The notes under the pieces were generated by a model, which had not been told where the DNA came from, did not search any database, and worked only from the letters and a program-made list of their open reading frames with translations. This document shows positions 49,356 through 56,015 of a DNA stretch of 56,015 nt, piece by piece. The stretch lies in contig CAAFMG010000108.1 of NCBI GenBank assembly GCA_900763965.1, positions 1-56,015 on the forward strand, in the 5' to 3' direction. Source of the stretch: an uncultured Oscillospiraceae bacterium. GTDB taxonomy: Bacteria; Bacillota; Clostridia; Oscillospirales; Oscillospiraceae. Made by a program: the position numbers and the translations under genes. Each line of letters starts with the position of its first letter. The stretch's first letter is position 1.

Positions 49356-49544
49356 ATGACCGAGGTGACCATTCAGCTGGAGGATACGGCGGCGGCCTTT
49401 TATAACCGGATTGCCGCTGCGGCCGGACTGCCCCTGAGCCGGGTTCTCAGCGATGCCCTGTTTAAGCTGGCAGGGGAGCTGAGCTTGCAGTCTCTGAAAA
49501 AAAGAGACTGAGGACATACGAAAATTATCATTGTATTTTTTAGG
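49356..49544 (+). CDS. Small RHH-like protein upstream of sdaA
   Basis: 62 residues. GGAGG sits 5-6 bases ahead of the ATG. The first 42 residues (MTEVTIQLEDTAAAFYNRIA... then GLPLSRVLSDALFKLAGEL) recall ribbon-helix-helix or antitoxin-like proteins: a beta strand, then two helices. The C-terminal 20 residues are basic and less convincing. The 3' end overlaps the sdaA promoter. It could be a small regulator or a chance frame; the SD and the order of secondary structure favour a real gene, but no homologue is recognised. Confidence 0.45.
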
Positions 49545-49560
49545 GGATTTTGGTATACTG
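49532..49560 (+). promoter_or_regulatory. Promoter of sdaA
   Basis: TTGTAT, 17 bases, TATACT with extended -10 TG, 34 bases ahead of the sdaA ATG. Confidence 0.75.
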
Positions 49561-49594
49561 TCAGTGAAGAATAACAAAAGCGGAGGTTTTTAAT

Positions 49595-50818
49595 ATGAAA
49601 TCCATCCGGGAGATTTATAAAATCGGAAAAGGCCCTTCCTCCTCCCATACCATGGGACCGGAGCGGGCAGCCCTGCTGTTTATGAAGGAATACCCTGATG
49701 CCACGAGGTATCAGGTGATCCTCTACGGCTCCTTGAATAAAACCGGCGTTGGCCACGGCACCGACCGGGTGCTGCTGGATACCCTGGGAGAGGGCAGAAC
49801 ACAGGTTCTGTTCTCTGACGAGACTTGGGAGGATATGCACCCCAACACCCTGGACTTTATCGCCCTGGATGCAGACGGGGCAGAGCAGGGCCGGTGGCGG
49901 GTGGAGTCCATCGGCGGCGGAGATATCCGCTACCCCGGCCAGCCCACGGATGACAGCGAGGAGGTCTATATTGAGCATTCCTTTGCGGAGATCGCAGATT
50001 TCTGCAAGTGGCGCTACATCCACACCCTGTCGGAATATGTGGAGCTGAACGAAGGCCCGGAGATCTGGGACTTTTTGATGCCGGTGTGGCAGACTATGAA
50101 AAATTCCATTGCCGAGGGCCTGTCTACCTCCGGGGTGCTGCCCGGCGGGCTGAATGTCCAGCGGAAGGCCAAGTATCTGTATGAGCAGCCTGCTGCCAAA
50201 AATGAACCGGCGATGCGGGAGTTCCAGCTGATCGCTGCCTATGCCTACGCTGTGGCGGAGCAGAACGCCAGCAACGGCACCATTGTCACCGCTCCCACCT
50301 GCGGCGCCTGCGGTGTTCTCCCGGCGGTGCTGAAATACGCCCAGGATACCAAGGGCTTTTCCGATGAGCAGATCTGCCGTGCACTGGCTACGGCCGGCAT
50401 CATCGGCAACCTGACCAAGACCAACGCCTCCATTTCCGGCGCAGAGTGCGGCTGTCAGGCGGAGGTAGGCACTGCCTGCTCCATGGCAGCGGCCGCCCTG
50501 GCAGAGCTGTACCATCAGGATCTGGATCAGGTGGAGTACGCCGCCGAGGTGGCAATGGAGCATCACCTGGGCCTGACCTGCGACCCCATCTGCGGCCTGG
50601 TGCAGATCCCCTGCATCGAGCGCAACGCCGTGGCAGCCATGCGGGCCATGAACGCCTGCAACCTGAGCTACTTCCTCACCGGCTCCCGGAACATCAGCTA
50701 CGACATGGTCTGCCGCGCCATGAAGGAAACCGGCATCAACCTGAACCACCGCTTCCGGGAAACCAGCGAAGGCGGCCTGGCCAAGCTCTATAACCGTAAG
50801 AAAAACAGCAAGAATTAA
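49595..50818 (+). CDS. sdaA: L-serine ammonia-lyase (iron-sulfur, single chain)
   Basis: 407 residues, with the beta and alpha parts fused. The N-terminal GPSSSHTMGPERAA binds substrate, and SSGVLPGG-like STSGVLPGG starts the catalytic alpha region. The 4Fe-4S cysteines are in the APTCGACGVLP, CDPICGLVQIPC and AECGC segments. It deaminates L-serine to pyruvate and ammonia in an oxygen-sensitive reaction, which fits an anaerobe. Promoter just upstream, terminator directly downstream. Confidence 0.96.
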   Translation: MKSIREIYKIGKGPSSSHTMGPERAALLFMKEYPDATRYQVILYGSLNKTGVGHGTDRVLLDTLGEGRTQVLFSDETWEDMHPNTLDFIALDADGAEQGRWRVESIGGGDIRYPGQPTDDSEEVYIEHSFAEIADFCKWRYIHTLSEYVELNEGPEIWDFLMPVWQTMKNSIAEGLSTSGVLPGGLNVQRKAKYLYEQPAAKNEPAMREFQLIAAYAYAVAEQNASNGTIVTAPTCGACGVLPAVLKYAQDTKGFSDEQICRALATAGIIGNLTKTNASISGAECGCQAEVGTACSMAAAALAELYHQDLDQVEYAAEVAMEHHLGLTCDPICGLVQIPCIERNAVAAMRAMNACNLSYFLTGSRNISYDMVCRAMKETGINLNHRFRETSEGGLAKLYNRKKNSKN

Positions 50819-50820
50819 GC

Positions 50821-50865
50821 AACACCCCAATGCAGCAACTGCCGTCTGCATTGGGGTGTTTTTTT
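50821..50865 (+). terminator. Terminator of sdaA
   Basis: AACACCCCAATGCAG / CTGCATTGGGGTGTT perfect 15-bp stem with a 10-base loop and seven T on the plus strand; the minus side also has a short T tail for the convergent M56 gene. Confidence 0.92.
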
Positions 50866-50880
50866 CGTGGGATTATGTCA

Positions 50881-53007
50881 TTATTTGGTGGCTTTCTGGT
50901 ATTCTTTCTGAATTTCCGCTTCCACCAACGCAGAATCCAGAGATGCCACCGATTCCGTCCTGTATGTGGAATTGTCCATGAAAAGGTTGGCCTGCACATA
51001 GACATCTCGGAAAGTGCCATCCGTATTATAATTAAAGCTCACGAAATAATGAGGCTGCTGATTTCCCGACTCAGCAAAAGGCTGGTCGATCCGCAGCATT
51101 ACCGTTATGCTGCTGTCGTCTGTCAGGGTATCCTGATAGGAAACCACAGAATCCTCCCAATGGAAGCGGGTCAGCCAGGGATCCTCCCATTCCCACTGGG
51201 AAACCGTATGCCATTGCTGTTGGGCATCATATTCGTATGCCGTCCCATTGACGAGCATACCGCCAAACATGGCATCACCGCCGCTTTCCGGGATCTGGGA
51301 GATATGCAGCCGGTTCTGACCATAAATCCAGCTCGTGAAGAGCGTTATTTCGTTCAGTGCATCCGGCCCATTTTCCTGCTTGGTTTCAATCTTGCAGGCA
51401 GCACTGCTCTGGATCCGTTCCAAGACGGAGCGGCACATCTGTAGGGCATCCTGTTCCTTTTTTAATGCGGCCTGCATGGCGGAAATGTCTGTAACCCCTT
51501 CCAAAATACAGGTTTTCAGCAAGGCTTCCCGGATCGTATTGGGAATTCGATGGTTGTAGAACCAAATATCATAAACATCCATACCATGGTTGAAGAAATA
51601 GTGTGTCGTTTCATTCTCCAGAACATAGGTGCCTTGTTCGTCTGCGATGATATTTCCGTTAGCATCCTGATTGACCGGCGTATCCGGGAAGAAGGTGATC
51701 TCGTAGTCTGCGTATGTAGAACTGCCGCTCATATATCCCATGGCAGTATCAGAGGCTTCTGATATGCCGATTTTCTTCAGCCAATCCGCAGAGTAAATAC
51801 TGGGATCATCTGGCTTCCGCAGTGCAACACCGCCGACGGTTTTGGCATCCATAGTTAATGTCAGGATGCCGTTTTTGTCTGTTGCCTCCATGCCGGAAAG
51901 AAGTAACAGACGAAGATCGCCATACTGGATCCATTGGGTATCCGTTACAACATCCGAGCCGGGAATTGCAGATACATCCTCTGTGTTTGCCGCATTTGGG
52001 GTGGTGACAATGCCGGTGGCGTTATTGTCCGGATCGGTGTTGTCAGCGGTAGGGGCTGTTTCGGGATTGACGGCACAAGCTACCAAAATAGCGGCACACA
52101 GCAATAAACAAGCCATGCTTACCCACAATCGGGGCTGTTTCCATTTTGCCATATTCATAATACGTCCTTTTGTGTCACCCTCGCCAAAGGCCAGGGGCAT
52201 ACCGGCAATGATCTTTTTGTGGGTTGCCAGCCGCAGAAGGGATGCAGAATAATCTGCCCGGATCTGAGAACCCAATTTCCGAATCACTGCCTCATCACAA
52301 CTCATTTCCATATCCCTGCCGGCCAGAAGAAATGCCACCCAAGATAGCGGATTGAACCAGTGGATGCACAGGGTAACATAGGCCAGTAATTTCAAAATGT
52401 GGTCAAAGCGGGCGATATGGTGCTGCTCGTGTGCAATGATGTACTTTCGCTCATTCACAGGTATATCGAAGGGCAAATAGATTTTTGGACTGAAAATCCC
52501 CATGACAAAGGGCGTATCAATGTAATCGGCACAGTATACATTCCCGTTGTAAGGGATCGCACCAACCAATTTCTGCCGCAGCCGGATGTACTGGATCACG
52601 CTGTATAGCAGCATCAACCCCGTTCCTGCAATCCAGACATAGGAAACTGACTGCATGATGTCCGGTTTCGTATGTCCGGCAGGCTCAGACTGTGGAATTG
52701 GCGCTGCGGAGGGATTTTCTGCCGAAACAAAGGGAGCATCTGAATTCTCATTTCGTTCTACGGGAATGAAATAAATCACACTGGTTGCTTCCGTTGCTGC
52801 CTGTCCCTCCGGTTTCAACACATTCAAAACCGAAACCGGCCCAGTAAGTGCCACAGGACACAAAAGCCGGAACAAAACCACAGCCCACAGTGCATAGGAA
52901 AAAATCTTCGGAGCCGGTTTTAAGATGTGTCTGGCAAGCATAACCAGTAAAATCACAATGCTGCCAGTCATGCTCATGTTCAAAACCGCCGAAAACAGAT
53001 TACCCAT
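50881..53007 (-). CDS. M56-family (BlaR1/MecR1-like) membrane metallopeptidase sensor
   Basis: 708 residues. Three N-terminal membrane helices, then the M56 zinc site HEQHH (H193-H197) on the cytoplasmic side, with RDMEMSCDEAV (E234 region) as the third-ligand motif. A fourth helix lies at about 296-316. The last 390 residues are extracytoplasmic and unlike the penicillin-binding domain of BlaR1: no SxxK, SxN or KTG motif was found. In the family, ligand binding outside activates the protease, which relieves the BlaI-type repressor. The gene overlaps the repressor by 8 bp. Confidence 0.88.
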   Translation of the reverse strand: MGNLFSAVLNMSMTGSIVILLVMLARHILKPAPKIFSYALWAVVLFRLLCPVALTGPVSVLNVLKPEGQAATEATSVIYFIPVERNENSDAPFVSAENPSAAPIPQSEPAGHTKPDIMQSVSYVWIAGTGLMLLYSVIQYIRLRQKLVGAIPYNGNVYCADYIDTPFVMGIFSPKIYLPFDIPVNERKYIIAHEQHHIARFDHILKLLAYVTLCIHWFNPLSWVAFLLAGRDMEMSCDEAVIRKLGSQIRADYSASLLRLATHKKIIAGMPLAFGEGDTKGRIMNMAKWKQPRLWVSMACLLLCAAILVACAVNPETAPTADNTDPDNNATGIVTTPNAANTEDVSAIPGSDVVTDTQWIQYGDLRLLLLSGMEATDKNGILTLTMDAKTVGGVALRKPDDPSIYSADWLKKIGISEASDTAMGYMSGSSTYADYEITFFPDTPVNQDANGNIIADEQGTYVLENETTHYFFNHGMDVYDIWFYNHRIPNTIREALLKTCILEGVTDISAMQAALKKEQDALQMCRSVLERIQSSAACKIETKQENGPDALNEITLFTSWIYGQNRLHISQIPESGGDAMFGGMLVNGTAYEYDAQQQWHTVSQWEWEDPWLTRFHWEDSVVSYQDTLTDDSSITVMLRIDQPFAESGNQQPHYFVSFNYNTDGTFRDVYVQANLFMDNSTYRTESVASLDSALVEAEIQKEYQKATK

Positions 53008-53371
53008 GGGAACCTCCCTTCATTGCATCAATGACCTTTTGAAGTTCCTCAATTTCGGAATCAGAAAGCTTTTTGCGGCTTCCAAATGCAGACAGAAACG
53101 CAGGCAGAGAACCATGGAAGGTTTCCTCTACAAATATCTCACTCTGCCGGGCATAGAATTCCTCCCGGCTCACCAGAGAAGTCACCGTCCCGCCCTCGTT
53201 TTGAAACAGCCCCCGATCACAGAGCCGTTTCAGAATGGTATAGGTCGTTGTACGCTTCCAGTTCAGATGTTCCGCCGCCAGTTCTGTCAAACGGCGAGAT
53301 GTAACAGGTTCATTGTCCCAGATCATATCTGCAAAAATGGTTTCGATCTGACCCAGCTTATATTCTGCCAT
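53000..53371 (-). CDS. BlaI/MecI/CopY-family repressor
   Basis: 123 residues. Winged helix LGQIETIFADMIWDNEPVTSRRLTELAAEHLNWKRTTTYTILKRLCDRGLF, followed by a helical dimerisation tail. It is the predicted repressor of the operon and target of the M56 protease encoded next. The linker SREEFYARQSE is where cleavage occurs in BlaI relatives. GGAG precedes the start. Confidence 0.92.
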   Translation of the reverse strand: MAEYKLGQIETIFADMIWDNEPVTSRRLTELAAEHLNWKRTTTYTILKRLCDRGLFQNEGGTVTSLVSREEFYARQSEIFVEETFHGSLPAFLSAFGSRKKLSDSEIEELQKVIDAMKGGSHG

Positions 53372-53411
53372 TTAGATTGTCTCCTTTACTCTTCTGTAAG
53401 TATTCAACTAT

Positions 53412-53440
53412 ACTCTACAACTTGTAGTCAGAAAAGTCAA
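53412..53440 (-). promoter_or_regulatory. BlaI-type promoter and operator
   Basis: Minus strand TTGACT (53435-53440), 17 bases, TAGAGT (53412-53417). The palindrome CTACAA-C-TTGTAG (53415-53427) overlaps the spacer and -10; its TACA/TGTA core is the half-site recognised by BlaI/MecI relatives. Confidence 0.72.
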
Positions 53441-53501
53441 TGGTTTTATGATATGTTTTTGTAACTTTTTCAGATAGACCCTAATACGCACCAAAACGCA
53501 T

Positions 53502-53554
53502 CAAAAAGCCAAAAGCCTGCCTACCCGGTTTTGTTCAGGGCAAGCAGGCTTTTT
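53502..53554 (-). terminator. Terminator of the P-type ATPase gene
   Basis: AAAAGCCTGC / GCAGGCTTTT outer stem with an inner CCC/GGG pairing; T-rich on the minus strand, 25 bases past the stop. Confidence 0.75.
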
Positions 53555-53578
53555 AGCTGTTTGATGACTTTTGCGGTA

Positions 53579-55972
53579 CTATTTCTTCTTTTTCCGGAAG
53601 TGGCTGCCCCAGCTGTAGAGCTTTTCGATGAGCAGCTTGCTGTAGCGCAGGACGGGTTCGGTGGCGATGGCGAATACTACGAAGAGCATGATGCATTCTC
53701 TGGACATGTGGCCGATGCCGTAGATGTCGCTGAGCCAGATGCTGCAGCTCAGCAGACCGGCGACACAGACGATCCAGAGGAGCCAGCGCATGAGGTTCAT
53801 GGGCTTGCTGATGCTGTAGAGAATCATAAAGCCCACAATGGCCAGCAGCATGGTGCAGGCGGTGGAGATATCGGCTTCGTTGACACCGAATACCATGCCG
53901 AAGACTACCAGGGATGCCACTGCCAGGAAATCCGTCAGTCCGGCGGGAAGGGCTTTGATCAGAACGTTGGACAGGAAGTGCCCGTGGATGCGCTCCTCAT
54001 TGGGCTGCAAGGCCAGGAAGAAGCCGGGAACGCCGATGGTGAACATACTGATAAGGGACACCTGAGAGGGCTCCAGCGGATAGCTCAGCACGAAGCAGGC
54101 GGAGAACACTGCCAGCAGGAAGGAGAAAATGTTCTTTACCAGGAACAGACTGGCGGAACGCTGGATGTTGTTGACTACCCGCCGTCCCTCTGCCACCACC
54201 GAGGGCATGGCAGAAAAGTCCGATTCCAGCAAAACCAGCTGGGAAACCTGGGCCGCCGCATCGCAGCCGGAGGCCATAGCCACCGAGCAGTCCGCATCCT
54301 TCAGCGCCAGCACATCGTTGACACCGTCACCGGTCATGCCCACGGTATGCCCCTGGCTTTGCAGGGCGTGGACGATCTGCCGCTTTTGATCCGGGGTGAC
54401 ACGGCCGAACACCGTGTACTGGTTTGCCGCCTCCCAGAGGGCCTCTTCCGAGTCCAGGGTGGAGGCATCCACATATTTTTCTGCCTCGGCGATACCGGCC
54501 TCCATGGCGATTTGGGATACGGTCACTGGGTTATCGCCGGATATGACCTTGATATCCACACCCTGCTGGGCAAAATACTGGAAAACCTGGGGCGCGTCTT
54601 TGCGAATGGGGTTGCTCAGCAGGATCAGCCCCATGGGGATCACCGGGGCCGTCAGGGCACTGCCGTCCAGGGCAGCGGTGTATCTTCCAAATACCACAGC
54701 CCGATAGCCATCGGCGCTGTAGCTTTCGATCAGTGCCCGGTAGGTGGAATAATCCTCCCGAAGCACGAATTCCGGCGCACCAAGGACATAGGCATCCTCT
54801 GCAAAGGCTGCCCCGCAGTATTTGTAAGTGGGGGAGAAGGGGAATACCTGGGTAGCTTGCGCTTGCTGGGGGGTGACAAAGTAGCGCTTCATGGCCTGCA
54901 TGGTCACATTCCCCTCAGGCATGGCATCCACCAGGGCACTGATCCGGGCCTTCAGCCCCACGCCCTCCTCCGGATTAAAGCCATCCATGGGGATCACGCT
55001 GCAAACCTGCATCTGATTTTCCGTGATGGTGCCGGTTTTGTCCACGCACAGGGTATCCACCCGGGCCAGGGCTTCGATACACTTCATATCGTGCACCAGC
55101 ACCTTCTTGGAGGACAGCCGGATCACACTGACCACCAGGGCAACGCTGGCCAGCAGGTACAGCCCCTCAGGGATCATGCCAATCACCGCCGCCACCATGG
55201 ACAGAATGCTTGTCTGGAAGGAGGCACCCGAGAGGCAGTATTGCTGGACAAACAGAAATACGCCAATGGGAACAATGAGAATGCCCACAATGCCTACCAA
55301 CCTGTCCAGGGTGCGGAGCATCTCAGAGCGCTCCTTTTTGTTCATGGCCTTGGCTTCCAGGGTCAGCTGGGAAATATAGGAATTTCTGCCCACCCGCTCC
55401 AGGCGGGCGCTGCATTCGCCGGAAACAACAAAGCTGCCGGAGAGCAGAAAATCTCCCGGCTCCTTCCGCAGCTCATCGGCTTCGCCGGTCAGCAGGGATT
55501 CATTTACCAGAACGCTGCCGTCCATCAGAATCGCATCGGCGCAGATCTGATCTCCGGCCCGGAAGCGGACAATGTCATCCAGAACCAGCGTCTCCACCGG
55601 GACTTCGGCAGCAACGCCATCCCGAACCACCTCTGCCTTGGGGGCGCTGAGCATGGTCAGCTCGTCCAGAATCTTCTTGGCCCGCAGCTCCTGGATGATG
55701 CCGATCAGCAGATTGGCAAGAACCACAGGAAGGAAGGTCAAATTTCGCAGGGAGCCTGCGGCGATGATGAGAATGGCCAGAATGGTGAAGATCAGGTTAT
55801 AGTAGGTAAACAGATTGCTTTTGATGATCTGCCCCACTGTTTTTGACGATGCCGTGACGGCTTCATTTGTCCAGCCATCTTCCGTGCGCTGGCGCACCTG
55901 CTCCTGGGAAAGTCCCTGGGTGATATCCGCCTCGTAGCGCACCGATGGTTCATATTCTATGTTTTGCTCCAT
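53579..55972 (-). CDS. P-type cation-translocating ATPase
   Basis: 797 residues, complete. Ten membrane helices are expected: M1-M2 at about 55-95, M3-M4 at about 225-285, and six after the cytoplasmic domains. The actuator loop has LTGEAD (161-166), the phosphorylation site is DKTGT (Asp311), and the hinge is MTGDGVND. M4 carries IPEGLY (267-272), where Ca and related pumps have PEGLP, so P2-type ion specificity is likely but unassigned. It is the last complete gene; GAAAGGAG precedes the ATG. No regulator is adjacent. Confidence 0.92.
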   Translation of the reverse strand: MEQNIEYEPSVRYEADITQGLSQEQVRQRTEDGWTNEAVTASSKTVGQIIKSNLFTYYNLIFTILAILIIAAGSLRNLTFLPVVLANLLIGIIQELRAKKILDELTMLSAPKAEVVRDGVAAEVPVETLVLDDIVRFRAGDQICADAILMDGSVLVNESLLTGEADELRKEPGDFLLSGSFVVSGECSARLERVGRNSYISQLTLEAKAMNKKERSEMLRTLDRLVGIVGILIVPIGVFLFVQQYCLSGASFQTSILSMVAAVIGMIPEGLYLLASVALVVSVIRLSSKKVLVHDMKCIEALARVDTLCVDKTGTITENQMQVCSVIPMDGFNPEEGVGLKARISALVDAMPEGNVTMQAMKRYFVTPQQAQATQVFPFSPTYKYCGAAFAEDAYVLGAPEFVLREDYSTYRALIESYSADGYRAVVFGRYTAALDGSALTAPVIPMGLILLSNPIRKDAPQVFQYFAQQGVDIKVISGDNPVTVSQIAMEAGIAEAEKYVDASTLDSEEALWEAANQYTVFGRVTPDQKRQIVHALQSQGHTVGMTGDGVNDVLALKDADCSVAMASGCDAAAQVSQLVLLESDFSAMPSVVAEGRRVVNNIQRSASLFLVKNIFSFLLAVFSACFVLSYPLEPSQVSLISMFTIGVPGFFLALQPNEERIHGHFLSNVLIKALPAGLTDFLAVASLVVFGMVFGVNEADISTACTMLLAIVGFMILYSISKPMNLMRWLLWIVCVAGLLSCSIWLSDIYGIGHMSRECIMLFVVFAIATEPVLRYSKLLIEKLYSWGSHFRKKKK

Positions 55973-56015
55973 GCTGCAAGCTCCTTTCTGCGCGGCTTCC
56001 CCACTGTGGGATCCA

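Overview
The window is a dense bacterial chromosome segment with G+C around 55-60 percent. Shine-Dalgarno sites are strong (GGAGG or AGGAGG) and ATG and GTG starts alternate. It carries Firmicute/Clostridia marker genes: a T-box leader ahead of ileS, sepF and divIVA, greA-lysS, sdpR/sdpI-like genes, a BlaI/M56 pair and several DegV proteins. The INS-less prolyl-tRNA synthetase, the LysRS with a C-terminal tRNA-binding domain and a CofE homologue fit an anaerobic gut Clostridia lineage (probably Oscillospirales). That placement is an inference, not a species call.

Layout. (1) 1-3.8 kb: a SLOG-like protein diverging from an XRE regulator, then greA-lysS. (2) 3.8-7.2 kb: an SdpR-like repressor / YhfC protease / SdpI operon with a visible operator, then a nitroreductase and a PPC-domain protein. 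(3) 7.2-14.1 kb: a sugar locus. An ABC importer (binding lipoprotein and two permeases) and a sugar-phosphate nucleotidyltransferase run one way; an N-acetylhexosamine-1-kinase-like protein and GalE run the other. Together they look like import, phosphorylation, nucleotide activation and epimerisation of a (HexNAc) sugar. (4) 14.2-16.7 kb: DegV, a structured intergenic stretch, a radical SAM protein, tRNA-Thr and tRNA-Tyr. (5) 16.7-19.2 kb: an accessory patch of palindromic repeats and a complete IS3-family element with a probable -1 frameshift. (6) 19.2-33.5 kb, all minus strand: a secreted Cys-rich protein, ileS with a T-box, divIVA, sepF, yggS, hfq, miaA, mutL, a CPBP protease, mutS and miaB.

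(7) 33.5-40.2 kb: trkH-trkA, a MarR regulator with duplicated operators driving a second DegV, a CofE-like ligase, a 161-bp palindromic MITE with a 4-bp target duplication, and a membrane protein. (8) 40.2-47.7 kb: two TraX-like membrane proteins flank a one-carbon/methionine operon (metF, a free-standing MetH activation domain, a MetH lacking that domain, and a GH3 lipoprotein). (9) 47.2-56 kb: a P-loop kinase-like protein, proS, a small RHH-like ORF, single-chain iron-sulfur serine dehydratase, a BlaI/M56 sensor pair with a novel ectodomain, and a P-type cation ATPase.

Most genes are housekeeping. The less ordinary material is the sdpR-yhfC-sdpI unit, the sugar locus, the LysRS fusion, the split MetH, the M56 ectodomain, two palindromic repeat families, and a recurrent extended -10 promoter (TG one base ahead of the hexamer) seen at 12 of 18 promoters read here. 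No CRISPR array, rRNA, prophage or recognised antibiotic-resistance enzyme was seen.
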